NCBI GenBank assembly: GCA_011525385.1
Contig: WTGF01000072.1
Location: 1 to 64,000, forward strand
Length of the DNA stretch: 64,000 bases
Direction: 5' to 3'
Source: Chloroflexota bacterium
Lineage (GTDB): Bacteria > Chloroflexota > Anaerolineae > Aggregatilineales > Phototrophicaceae
The notes below the pieces were generated by a model. That model was not told the origin of the DNA, ran no database searches, and saw only the letters and a program-made list of their open reading frames with translations. Positions within the stretch are counted from its first letter, which is position 1; each line of letters begins with the position of its first letter. Of the stretch, positions 9,195 to 17,798 are shown piece after piece. Made by a program: the position numbers and the translations under genes.

Positions 9195-10748
9195 ATGGCT
9201 CCAGAGATCGTAGAGGTAAAACTCGAACCCAGTGACACGGTCACGTCAGTGAAGCTGCGCCTGTCGGATTTGCGGGGGAAGCGAGTCTTGCTGCTTCTTT
9301 CCCCGTCTGGAACGCTCTTCAAACGTAAGCTGGACTTGATCCTTTTGCAACGTGAGGCATACCGACGGGCGATTCAGCTCGCTTTGGTCAGCCGTGAATC
9401 CGACATTATCGCATATGCCAGGGAACTCAATATCAGTTGCTTTGATTCTGTCGAAGCCAGCGAAAAGAGCAGATGGAAACGCGGACGACAGAAAGTGTTT
9501 TTGCCTCGCCACCACCAGCCGAGCAAGCCGCAGCCGTCCGACGAACTCAGGTCGATAGCAAGCCGCGTATTGCAGCGCAATCGCCAGCATTCCCGCCCCC
9601 GGATCTATTTGGAACGACTGTTTGTCTTGGCGCTGCTCTCATTTGTAACGCTTGCGGCACTCTACGCGGTTGTTCCCGGGGCAACCGTGGAAGTAAGCCT
9701 GCGCGCGGAATCCATCAATGCCGCAGTGACCATCATCGCCGATACCAAGGCTGACGGGGTCGACCCAGACAAAGGAATTATTCCCGCGCAAATCGCCCGC
9801 GCCACCGTCGAGACCACTGCGACCCTTCCAACCACGGGCCTGCGCAATCTGGATGAAGTACCCGCGCGCGGCATGGTGACAATCACTAATTTGACCGACA
9901 GGCGATTGACCGTTCCCGCAAACACGATTCTGAGTACCGCTACCGCCGCGCCATTGCTGTTCCGTACCGTCGTCGATGTAATCTTGCCCCCCGGATCAGT
10001 TCAGACGGTGAACGCGCCATTCGAGGCCATGCAACAATATAGCGGAGAGGAAGGCAACATAGCGGCAGGACAGATCAATTTGGTCGTCGGGCCCCTGTCG
10101 GGAAGCATAACAGTAACAAATCCAGCGCCGGCCAGCGGAGGCGCGTTGCGGACGGTCAGTGTCGTCTCCGCTGCCGACAAAGACTCGCTGCTTAACATCG
10201 TTCGCGGACAGTTGCAGTCGCTCGGTTATGAGGATATCCAATCCACATTGACCGCGTCGCAGGTCATTATTATCGAGTCAATTGCGATAGAAGAAGAGCG
10301 AAAAGACTGGACGAACTTCTCCTCGGACATTGGCCTGATGGCGAAGGAATTGACCCTGAACATGCGCGCAGTTGTTTCGGCGCTGGTGATTGACGATCGA
10401 TTGGGGCGTCAGGTGTCGCTGGCGCAATTGCGCGACCGGGTACCACCCGACATGATCTTGCTCCCGGATGCACTGCAATATGTGCGCGGTCCTCTGACGC
10501 AGCCGACTACCGGCGAGCGCGTTTCCTTTGTCGCCGAGACCAGCGGGACGCTTGTTGCGCAGCTTGATACTGCAGGGTTGCTTGACAGGCTTGCGGGTAT
10601 ATCGATAGCGGATGCTTTGCAGATCCTGCGGTCGCAGCCGGAGTTGGCCGCGCCGACTGCATCAGCGATCGAAGTTTTTCCAGAAGGCTTCAACAGGATG
10701 CCTCTATTGTCGGTCAGGATTGATCTTCAAGTGCGGCTGCCCGCATGA
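9195..10748 (+). CDS. membrane-anchored baseplate J-like protein
   Basis: A 517-aa protein with a basic cytoplasmic N-terminal part (about 1-133), one transmembrane segment at about 137-157, and an extracytoplasmic region resembling baseplate J/gp47-like proteins, including a VEVSLRAESINAAVTI start and the repeated ARGMVTITNLTDRRLTVPANTILST pattern typical of that fold. The role is unknown; in Chloroflexota such genes commonly lie beside ruvX, as here, where the stop and the ruvX start overlap (ATGA, 10745-10748). It is a single-gene homologue and not part of a contractile injection system, as no sheath or tube genes are near. An N-terminal nucleic-acid or protein-binding role is conjecture. 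Confidence 0.75.
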   Translation: MAPEIVEVKLEPSDTVTSVKLRLSDLRGKRVLLLLSPSGTLFKRKLDLILLQREAYRRAIQLALVSRESDIIAYARELNISCFDSVEASEKSRWKRGRQKVFLPRHHQPSKPQPSDELRSIASRVLQRNRQHSRPRIYLERLFVLALLSFVTLAALYAVVPGATVEVSLRAESINAAVTIIADTKADGVDPDKGIIPAQIARATVETTATLPTTGLRNLDEVPARGMVTITNLTDRRLTVPANTILSTATAAPLLFRTVVDVILPPGSVQTVNAPFEAMQQYSGEEGNIAAGQINLVVGPLSGSITVTNPAPASGGALRTVSVVSAADKDSLLNIVRGQLQSLGYEDIQSTLTASQVIIIESIAIEEERKDWTNFSSDIGLMAKELTLNMRAVVSALVIDDRLGRQVSLAQLRDRVPPDMILLPDALQYVRGPLTQPTTGERVSFVAETSGTLVAQLDTAGLLDRLAGISIADALQILRSQPELAAPTASAIEVFPEGFNRMPLLSVRIDLQVRLPA

Positions 10749-11164
10749 CCGGACGTTTGATCGGCCTTGATCACGGAAGCAAGCGCATCGGTCTTGCCGT
10801 TAGCGATGGCTTGGGTATCGTGGCGCGCGAGTTAACAATCGTGCAAAGGACTACACACGCCAGGGATTTCGAGCAGATATTGGCTATTGCCCAGCGCGAG
10901 GGAGCTTGTGGTTTCGTCGTGGGGGTGCCCCACAATCCCAATGCCCCAAAGGGCGTAGAGCTTCAAGCTGACAAAGTGAAGCGCTGGATCGAGCGACTGC
11001 GAAGTTGCACAGAACTGCCGATAACTGAAGTCAGCGAATATCTAACCAGCGAGGAAGCCAGGGATTTGGCGCGTCAACTGAAGCGCAAACCCGATAAGCC
11101 GATCGACGATCTGGCTGCCAGGGTCATACTGCAATCGTATCTTGACGCGCAAAGCTACTCTTAG
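10745..11164 (+). CDS. ruvX: Holliday junction resolvase-like RNase (YqgF/RuvX)
   Basis: A 139-aa RNase H-fold nuclease of the YqgF family, involved in rRNA 5'-end maturation and perhaps junction processing. The opening IGLDHGSKRIGLAVSDG carries the first catalytic Asp, FVVGVPHNPNA the second block, and the C-terminal DDLAARVILQSYLD the last conserved Asp pair. The start overlaps the preceding stop by 4 bp, so the two are translationally coupled. A 130-bp gap separates it from the next gene. Confidence 0.92.
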   Translation: MTGRLIGLDHGSKRIGLAVSDGLGIVARELTIVQRTTHARDFEQILAIAQREGACGFVVGVPHNPNAPKGVELQADKVKRWIERLRSCTELPITEVSEYLTSEEARDLARQLKRKPDKPIDDLAARVILQSYLDAQSYS

Positions 11165-11294
11165 GCGACGCTGTGATAACCAGCCCCGCATGATAAGCGA
11201 AAAAGCACTATACTAGGTGCAAAGAACCGCCAACCGAAACAAACGGAAACTGCTGGCGTGATATTTTGAGCTTCGATTATCGCTAGGAACTATT

Positions 11295-12788
11295 GTGCGA
11301 GATCTCGACGATACGCAACCGAGCCGCAGCTACTATTTGCAAGACTACAATGTCGGCGTAAAGGGTCCACCCAAGCTGCTCTTGTGGGGCGTCATTCTAT
11401 TCGCGCTGCTGATAGTCGTCGGGGTCGGGGGCGTCATAGTCGGTTTCCGCGAGGTTCTGCAGCCGGCACAACAACAGCGCGTGATTGATCAGTTACCCTT
11501 CATGCGCATGTTCAAAGAGCCAACGCCCGACGGCGGCCTCTTTCCAACGCTGGCCTCGCGTTCGGGCGACGTCGATGCGCTGGCGCTTCTGGATATGCCT
11601 TTGGGAATAGCCAGCCCCACGCCCCCGGCAAGCGCGGTCTTGGCGACGCCCCCCGCAGTACTGGTGGAGACGATAGTTCTATCGACGGCTACCCGGGCGC
11701 CCAGGCAGGGCACAGCAACGATAACAGCCGGCAACGCACCCACAATTGCAATCGCTGCAACCGCGTCGCCGTCGCCTGCCCCGCCGGCGGCGACCACTGC
11801 CAGCGAGATCGCCGTCGCCCCAGTCAACCTGTCTGGCGGGGAGCTTCCCTCCTCGGCCAGAATCTACGGCATTCTTCATCAGCAGCAAACCTGGAACAAC
11901 TGCGGACCCGCGACAATTACGATGGCGATGAGCTATTACGGATGGCAGAAGGACCAGGCCGCCGCGGGCAGCGCGCTCAAACCGAATCGCGAAGACAAAA
12001 ATGTCAGCCCGCATGAGATGGCAGCCTATGTGGAGGAAGCCAGCAATCTTAAAGCAATCGTGCGCATGGGCGGCACCCTGGAGCTGCTAAAGCGTTTGGT
12101 GGCCAACGACTTTCCTGTCGTCATAGAGACCGGCGCCATGTTCGAAGCCTATGACTGGATCGGTCATTATCGCGCCCTGGTCGCCTACGATGACGCTTAT
12201 CAACGATTTTATTTCTTTGATAGTTTCCTGGGCGTTGGCGAAGGCGCTCAGGGCGTGGCGATAAGTTACGACGAAGTTGACCGGGACTGGCAGGCTTTCA
12301 ACCGCACATTCATCGTCGTCTACGAGCCGCAACGCGAAGGGCTGCTGCGAGGTCTCATGGACAGTCACTGGGACGCAAAGGACGCGGCCCAGCTTGCCTT
12401 TGATGTAGCGCAAGCCGAAGCGCGCCTGGACCCCAGCGATGCCTTTGCCTGGTTCAATATGGGCACGTCTCTGGTCGCCTTGCAGCGCTATCAAGAAGCT
12501 GCCGCAGCATTTGATCAATCCCGCAGGCTGGGACCGCCGTGGCGGATGATGTGGTACCAGTTTGGCGCATTCGAAGCCTATTATCAGTTGGGCAGATACG
12601 ATGATGTGTTGAGCCTGGTGAAGGTCAACCTGAACAACGCTGAGGAAATCGAGGAAACCTACTATTGGCAAGGGCTGGTTTTGCAAGCGCAGGGCAAGCC
12701 CGAGCAAGCCGCATCTTCGTTTCGTCGGGCGTTGGCATATAACCCAAACTATGACGAAGCGCGCGCGGCGCTCGCCAAGCTCAATTAG
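11295..12788 (+). CDS. membrane-anchored C39-type cysteine peptidase with C-terminal TPR repeats
   Basis: A 497-aa protein. Residues about 28-52 form one transmembrane helix, then a long Ala/Pro/Thr-rich spacer (about 90-180). A C39-like peptidase domain follows: catalytic Cys in QTWNNCGPATITMAMSYYG (about 199-217), His in WIGHYRALVAYDD (about 289) and Asp in FYFFDS. From about 360 to the end there are about three TPR-type repeats. The start is GTG at 11295 with AGGAA just upstream. murJ follows after 8 bp, so a role at the cell envelope seems likely, but the substrate is unknown. The C39 family normally cleaves double-glycine leaders; no exporter is encoded here. Confidence 0.85.
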   Translation: MRDLDDTQPSRSYYLQDYNVGVKGPPKLLLWGVILFALLIVVGVGGVIVGFREVLQPAQQQRVIDQLPFMRMFKEPTPDGGLFPTLASRSGDVDALALLDMPLGIASPTPPASAVLATPPAVLVETIVLSTATRAPRQGTATITAGNAPTIAIAATASPSPAPPAATTASEIAVAPVNLSGGELPSSARIYGILHQQQTWNNCGPATITMAMSYYGWQKDQAAAGSALKPNREDKNVSPHEMAAYVEEASNLKAIVRMGGTLELLKRLVANDFPVVIETGAMFEAYDWIGHYRALVAYDDAYQRFYFFDSFLGVGEGAQGVAISYDEVDRDWQAFNRTFIVVYEPQREGLLRGLMDSHWDAKDAAQLAFDVAQAEARLDPSDAFAWFNMGTSLVALQRYQEAAAAFDQSRRLGPPWRMMWYQFGAFEAYYQLGRYDDVLSLVKVNLNNAEEIEETYYWQGLVLQAQGKPEQAASSFRRALAYNPNYDEARAALAKLN

Positions 12789-12796
12789 GAAACTGC

Positions 12797-14476
12797 ATGG
12801 CAGCCTTCCGTTCAAATCCAGCAAATCCAGGCAAGGGAATTCTCCAGCGCAATCGCAGAATCGCGAGATCCACGTTGACTGTGATGATGGCCTTCGCGGC
12901 TGCCAAATTGATCAGTCTCCTTCAGACCTTGATCATAGCGCAGGTCTTTGGGGTTGGGGTTGAATTGGACGCCTATGTGGCGGCCAATCGCATACCCGAA
13001 CTGATCGTGGTTTTGATCTCTGGCGGCGCTTTGACTCACGCCTTTATTCCCGTATTCAGCGGCTATTTGGCACAGGGAAGGTTTGATGCCGCCTGGGAAT
13101 TATCCAGCAACTTGATCAATACGATTTTCACGCTCGCGCTGGTCTTGAGCGCAGTAGTTTTCTTTATGGCGCCATGGTTTGTGAGCCAAGTAGTTGCGCC
13201 CGGCTTTGACGCCGTCACCGCGCAAAACACGATTGAAATGATGCGCATCCTGCTGTTGAGCACCATCATCTTTTCGATCAGCGGCATCTTCAGCGGCATA
13301 CTCAATTCTCACCAGCATTTTCTTTTGCCGGCGCTGGCGCCGATCATGTTTGATATCGGCATACTGTTCGGCGTCTTGTTTCTGCTGCCCGGCTTTGGCA
13401 TCCACGGAATCGCGATTGGCGCCGTGGTCGGATCCGCCTTGCATTTCAGCATCCAGGTTCCCGGCCTGGTCAAATACCGAATGTCCTGGAGGCGCGGGCT
13501 GGGTCTGGCGAACCCGGCATTGTGGCGCGTGATTCGTTTGATGCTGCCGCGAATCGGCGGACTTGGCGTTTTCGCGCTGAACTTCCTGGTCATGAACAAC
13601 ATCGCCTCGAGACTGAGCGTCGGCTCGGTGAGCGCTCTCGACTGGGGCTGGCGCTTGATGCAAATTCCGCAGACCTTGATCGGCACGGCGATGGGAATTG
13701 TGATCTTTCCGACTCTGGCTGCGCTGAGCGAAGTGAGAGATCTCGACGGCAAGCGCGACGCCATGTCCGGCGCGCTGCGCTTTGTCCTTGTCACCAGCAT
13801 CCCGTCCGCGGTTGGTTTGATCGTTCTGGGCAGGCCACTTATCGGACTTCTGGAACGCGGGGCATTCGACGCCGCGGCATCCGCGTTGGTCTATAGCACC
13901 CTGAGCATGTTTACGCTTGGGCTTATCGTGCATTCGGCGCTGGAAGTCATCGCCCGCAGCTTTTATGCGGACAAAGACACCTTGACTCCCCTGTACGCGG
14001 CCCTCGGCGGCGCGGCGATCAACTTCGTCTTTGCTATCCTGCTTAGCGATGTATCAACAGTTGATTCACGATTGTTCCCCAACTCGGTCGCTCGCGCATT
14101 TCCCGTCCTTGGACTTGAGCCGTACATTGGTCGTGTCAGCGGATTGGCTCTGGCCAATTCCCTGGGTGTGATGTTCGAGGTTCTGTGCCTGCTGTTCATC
14201 TTGCGACGACGCTGGCGCGGCATCCGGGAAGGTTCGCTGGGTAGCAGCCTGCTTAAGTCGCTAGTCGCGTCGCTGGTCATGGCTGGGGCGATTGTTCTGG
14301 TAGATACGCTGTGGCAGGCTTGGGCGCCCGGGAGCAGTCTCTCGCTGATGATCGCGCGCCTGAGCGCGCAGGGGCTTGCGGGCCTGGCGGTCTTCGTCCT
14401 CGTCGCCGCCCTGATCAGAATGCAAGAATTATCCGAATTGATCAACATAATTCGCGGCCGGTCACTGACCGGGTAG
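12797..14476 (+). CDS. murJ: lipid II flippase MurJ
   Basis: A 559-aa polytopic membrane protein of the MVF/MOP superfamily with about 14 predicted helices, which would move lipid II across the membrane for peptidoglycan synthesis. Family features include the early VMMAFAAAKLISLLQTLIIA helix, ELDAYVAANRIPELIVVLISGGAL around 55-78, and the GTAMGIVIFPTLAALSE stretch in the middle. AGGAAACTGC precedes the ATG, and the gene is only 8 bp from the C39-TPR gene. Assignment to MurJ rather than another MOP exporter rests on the N-terminal motif and the overall length. Confidence 0.9.
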   Translation: MAAFRSNPANPGKGILQRNRRIARSTLTVMMAFAAAKLISLLQTLIIAQVFGVGVELDAYVAANRIPELIVVLISGGALTHAFIPVFSGYLAQGRFDAAWELSSNLINTIFTLALVLSAVVFFMAPWFVSQVVAPGFDAVTAQNTIEMMRILLLSTIIFSISGIFSGILNSHQHFLLPALAPIMFDIGILFGVLFLLPGFGIHGIAIGAVVGSALHFSIQVPGLVKYRMSWRRGLGLANPALWRVIRLMLPRIGGLGVFALNFLVMNNIASRLSVGSVSALDWGWRLMQIPQTLIGTAMGIVIFPTLAALSEVRDLDGKRDAMSGALRFVLVTSIPSAVGLIVLGRPLIGLLERGAFDAAASALVYSTLSMFTLGLIVHSALEVIARSFYADKDTLTPLYAALGGAAINFVFAILLSDVSTVDSRLFPNSVARAFPVLGLEPYIGRVSGLALANSLGVMFEVLCLLFILRRRWRGIREGSLGSSLLKSLVASLVMAGAIVLVDTLWQAWAPGSSLSLMIARLSAQGLAGLAVFVLVAALIRMQELSELINIIRGRSLTG

Positions 14477-14489
14477 AAAAGGAGAACAA

Positions 14490-15149
14490 ATGGCGATTGA
14501 GGTGCTGTCCATGACACTGGGCGCCTTTGCCACTAACGCTTATCTGGTGGCGGATAGCGAAACGAAGAACGCGATTCTCATCGATCCGGTTGATAACGCG
14601 CCGGTAATCTTAAAGGCGGCATCCGAGCGCGGATGGCGCATTGGGATGATGATCGCAACGCACGCTCATCTCGATCATGTCATGGCGAGCAAAGCGATCA
14701 AGGACGACTTGGGAATACCATTTTGCATCCACGAGGAGTGCCTGCCTTGGCTGGCAGATCTGCCCGCGCAAGCCAAATTGTTCGGCTTGGGCGATATGCC
14801 GGCGGCTGCCCAACCGGATCGCCTTTTGACAAGCGCGAGCGAAGTTATCGAGCTGGATTCCATCCGCCTGAAAACGCTTTACACGCCCGGGCACGCGCCA
14901 GGCCACTTGAGCCTGCTGCTGGAGGACCAAAAAATCCTCTTCAGCGGCGATACGCTTTTCGCCGGCAGTATCGGGCGCACGGACTTGCCTGGCGGCGACT
15001 ATCCGCTCTTGATGCGCTCTATCATTGAGAAGCTCATGGCGCTGGACGACGATATTCATGTTCTGCCAGGGCATATGGGCGCGACCACCATCGGCCGCGA
15101 ACGAAATAGCAATCCTTTCCTGCTCGCATTCGACCAGGACGCGCAATGA
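14490..15149 (+). CDS. MBL-fold metallo-hydrolase (glyoxalase II-like)
   Basis: A 219-aa metallo-beta-lactamase-fold hydrolase. The metal-binding motif THAHLDH (about residues 56-62), a second His in TPGHAPGH (about 134-141), the FSGDTLF Asp (about 154) and the late His in LPGHMG are all present. The compact length and motif set resemble hydroxyacylglutathione hydrolases (GloB-like), but the true substrate is not known. AAGGAG about 7 bases upstream supports the ATG. It is 13 bp after murJ and may be in the same transcript. Confidence 0.9.
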   Translation: MAIEVLSMTLGAFATNAYLVADSETKNAILIDPVDNAPVILKAASERGWRIGMMIATHAHLDHVMASKAIKDDLGIPFCIHEECLPWLADLPAQAKLFGLGDMPAAAQPDRLLTSASEVIELDSIRLKTLYTPGHAPGHLSLLLEDQKILFSGDTLFAGSIGRTDLPGGDYPLLMRSIIEKLMALDDDIHVLPGHMGATTIGRERNSNPFLLAFDQDAQ

Positions 15150-15210
15150 GCTTTCCTGCGGATCGTTTGAGGCTAGATAGGTATTGTGGCTTTTGAAGTT
15201 TTTTGCAGCC

Positions 15211-15250
15211 CTCACCCCCGGCCCCCTCTCCCACAAGGGGAGAGGGGGAG
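15211..15250. repeat. GC-rich dispersed hairpin repeat
   Basis: A perfect 11-bp stem (15222-15232 with 15238-15248, loop ACAAG) that is identical in stem and loop to 6048-6074; the flanking CTCACCCCCGG also matches apart from one base. Located between two + strand genes, it could act as a bidirectional terminator, though no T run follows. The rest of the gap 15150-15383 shows nothing further. Confidence 0.65.
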
Positions 15251-15383
15251 CGTCATATTGTCAGAATTAGACATTTAATGCTGAATCCAACACATGGACT
15301 TTACAGAGCCGAGTAGATTGACTGCAGAGAGACATATAAATGCTAATGCCAATCAAGCCTTTTAAGTTGCGACTCCTCGTCCG

Positions 15384-16313
15384 ATGAATCCGTCGGGCTC
15401 GCATATCCTGGCGCTCTTCCTGGATGGCATTGGGCTGGGCGCGGATGACCCAAAGGTCAATCCTTTCGCGGTGGCCGATTTACCCACGCTTCATGGTCTT
15501 AACAGTGGAAAGCGATGGCTAGCCAGCACCGGGCTAGTCGTAAGTCCCAATGCGGTCTTTGTGCCGACTGATCCCTGCCTGGGCGTCGCCGGTCGTCCTC
15601 AAAGCGGCACCGGCCAAGCCAGCTTGCTCACCGGTTTGAACGTGCCCAAGCTGATCGGAAAGCATTACGGGCCGAAACCCAATCAAGAAACCCGGGAAAT
15701 CATAGCCCGGCACAGCTATTTCAAATCACTGGGTGAACGCGGCAAGACAGCCCGATTGCTCACCGCTTATCCTCCGCGCCTTTTGCAGGACTTCGCCCGT
15801 GGCAAGACGCTTCGCTCCAGCATCCAGCAAGCGGCCTACGAGTCCGGCAAGGACCACTTCTCGGTAAAGGACGTGGCCGAGAAGCGCGCGTTGACCGCAG
15901 AATGGACCACCGCAGGTTGGCAACATCATTTGGGCATCCAGCGCCTGCCCGACTATTCGCCACGGCAAGCCGGTCAATTGCTGGCGCGGCTCTCGCGCGG
16001 TTACGACTTTGCCTTCCATTCGCACTGGCTGACGGATCGCATCGGGCACCGCGGCCCCTTCGAGCGCGGCGTCAGCATACTGGAGACTTTCGACGAAGTG
16101 TTGGCCGGCGCGCTCGACGAATGGCGGAGCGACGAAGGTCTGATTGTCGTGGTCAGCGATCACGGCAACATGGAGGACTTGAGTACGCGTCGTCATACGC
16201 TAAACATGGTGCCGACGCTTGTCATCGGCGAGCGTGCCGAAGACTTCGCCGAGGGCTATAAGTCCCTGACCGATTTTGTGCCGGCTTGTGATAGAATCCT
16301 GTTCGATTCCTGA
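15384..16313 (+). CDS. alkaline phosphatase superfamily metalloenzyme (phosphoglycerate mutase-like)
   Basis: A 309-aa protein with the metal-binding core of the phosphopentomutase/iPGM metalloenzyme group: LFLDGIGLG at about residues 12-20, GRPQSGTGQASLLTG (nucleophile region) at about 71-85, and SDHGNMEDLSTRRHT at about 257-271. It is shorter than cofactor-independent phosphoglycerate mutase (about 500 aa) and closer in size to archaeal-type or phosphatase relatives, so I do not assign iPGM activity. The stop overlaps the ATG of the MFS gene (TGATG), indicating coupling. Confidence 0.85.
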   Translation: MNPSGSHILALFLDGIGLGADDPKVNPFAVADLPTLHGLNSGKRWLASTGLVVSPNAVFVPTDPCLGVAGRPQSGTGQASLLTGLNVPKLIGKHYGPKPNQETREIIARHSYFKSLGERGKTARLLTAYPPRLLQDFARGKTLRSSIQQAAYESGKDHFSVKDVAEKRALTAEWTTAGWQHHLGIQRLPDYSPRQAGQLLARLSRGYDFAFHSHWLTDRIGHRGPFERGVSILETFDEVLAGALDEWRSDEGLIVVVSDHGNMEDLSTRRHTLNMVPTLVIGERAEDFAEGYKSLTDFVPACDRILFDS

Positions 16314-17530
16314 TGAAAAACAAGCGCAGCAGCGAGCCATTCTTCAACGACAAGGTTATCAAGTCGATTCTGGCAATCGTCTTTGGTCGCTTGGTTATTA
16401 ACATTTCCAAGCGCTTCCCCTACCCCTTCGTTTCCGCTATTGCCGATAACTTCAGAGTGCCGGCTGATAACATCCAGAACGTGATTGCTTTGACCAATGG
16501 CGCCGGATTGCTCAGTCCGGTATTGGGCATTATTTCCGAACATTACGGGCGCAAAGTCGTGATGGTCAGCATGCTCTGGATGATGACGATCATGAGCGTA
16601 CTCGGCGCGGTATTCGCCGACTATGGCGTCTTTGTAGTGGTGATGTTTTCCTTCGGGATCGGCAAGATAATCTATGATCCCACGTTTCAGGCCTATCTGG
16701 GCGATTTGGTGCCTTTTGGCAGGCGCGCCCGCGTGATGGGCATTTCCGAACTTAGCTGGGCGCTTTCCCTGGTTGTCGCCGCGCCCGTTGCCGGTTTCCT
16801 GCTGGACAACGGCAATCTACAGTCCGTGTTCGTTTTTCTGTCCGTTTCGCTGGCGCTGGGGGCGGCGGCATTATGGATTTTCGTTGAGTCCGACGAGCGG
16901 CCCGATCACAGCCACGAACGGATACGCATCATCAATCCATTGACAGCGATTCGCACGGTCAGCGCGCACCCGCCGGCGGTCTTCGCTCTTATGTATTCCA
17001 TGAGTCTTACGCTCTCCCATGAGATCTTTTACATCAATTATGGTCTTTGGATGGAGGACTCATTCGGCCTGGTTCTCACGGCGCTTGGGACCGTAACGAT
17101 TGTTATTGCTGTGGCCGAGGTCATTGGCGAGTTTATCGTTATCACGATCGCGGATCGCTTCGGCACCAAGACAACCTCGATGACCGGCATGTTGATCGCA
17201 GCGATATGCTTTTTCATCATCCCGTATCTGTCTTTCAGTTTGCCTCTGGCCATGTTCGCCATATTCATCATGTTTATCGCCATCGAAACTTCAATAGTCT
17301 CGGCGCTGCCGCTGTTTACAGAGATTCTGCCGAAATCGCGGGCTGTGATGATGAGCGCCAATATGGGGGCGCACTCTCTGGGGCGTGTGGTCGGGGCGGC
17401 GCTGGGCGCCTGGGTATATGGCAAATCAGATGGCAACTTTACAGTTGTCGGCATCATTGCCGGCGGATTGGGAATGATCGCGTTTTTCATCATGTGGCGG
17501 TTGATACCGCGGCAGAAGAATACATTGTAA
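16313..17530 (+). CDS. major facilitator superfamily transporter
   Basis: A 405-aa integral membrane protein with about 12 predicted helices and the MFS loop 2-3 pattern around GIISEHYGRKVVM (about residues 70-82). A second-half counterpart, ITIADRFGTKTTSM, lies near 280. Substrate is unknown; drug or sugar efflux are both possible. It is translationally coupled to the preceding metalloenzyme by a one-base overlap, which suggests the transported compound may be a phosphorylated or dephosphorylated metabolite, but this is conjecture. Confidence 0.88.
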   Translation: MKNKRSSEPFFNDKVIKSILAIVFGRLVINISKRFPYPFVSAIADNFRVPADNIQNVIALTNGAGLLSPVLGIISEHYGRKVVMVSMLWMMTIMSVLGAVFADYGVFVVVMFSFGIGKIIYDPTFQAYLGDLVPFGRRARVMGISELSWALSLVVAAPVAGFLLDNGNLQSVFVFLSVSLALGAAALWIFVESDERPDHSHERIRIINPLTAIRTVSAHPPAVFALMYSMSLTLSHEIFYINYGLWMEDSFGLVLTALGTVTIVIAVAEVIGEFIVITIADRFGTKTTSMTGMLIAAICFFIIPYLSFSLPLAMFAIFIMFIAIETSIVSALPLFTEILPKSRAVMMSANMGAHSLGRVVGAALGAWVYGKSDGNFTVVGIIAGGLGMIAFFIMWRLIPRQKNTL

Positions 17531-17636
17531 GGCTTGTCCGTTATTAACCAGACAGAGTCGCCTTTGCCTCACTTTCTACGGTAATCCAAACATTCGTAGT
17601 TATGGAACGCGGGCGACTCACAGAGTCGCCCCTACA
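17529..17636. repeat. dispersed repeat elements (AAGGCTTGTCCG and GGGCGACTCACAGAGTCGCCCCTACA-type hairpin)
   Basis: AAGGCTTGTCCG (17529-17540) starts at the very end of the MFS gene, and a 26-bp hairpin unit at 17611-17636 is identical to the unit at 37064-37089. Both motifs also appear joined at 5967-6008 and 50404-50445. The rest of 17531-17798 shows no gene. Confidence 0.65.
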
Positions 17637-17798
17637 TTTCCCCTTTTTTGCAGATAGGCGGTTTAATCTCGGTCCTCTCGGTGTCCTCGCTGGTTAAGAA
17701 AAATCTGGCGCGATTGTTCTGAGAAGGCGAGGTTTCGACTTGACTAACGATTATCGCTCAACTAGAATCCCCTAGCGCAAAATCTGGCAGGACATTTG

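Noticed and set aside
9195..10748. Contractile injection system or prophage because of the baseplate-J-like protein
   Set aside because: No sheath, tube, spike or ATPase genes are near; the gene is membrane-anchored and linked to ruvX.
12087..14517. Several - strand frames of 184-277 codons opposite the C39-TPR and murJ genes
   Set aside because: Low-complexity, Gln/His/Arg-rich translations without family features, opposite well-recognised + genes.
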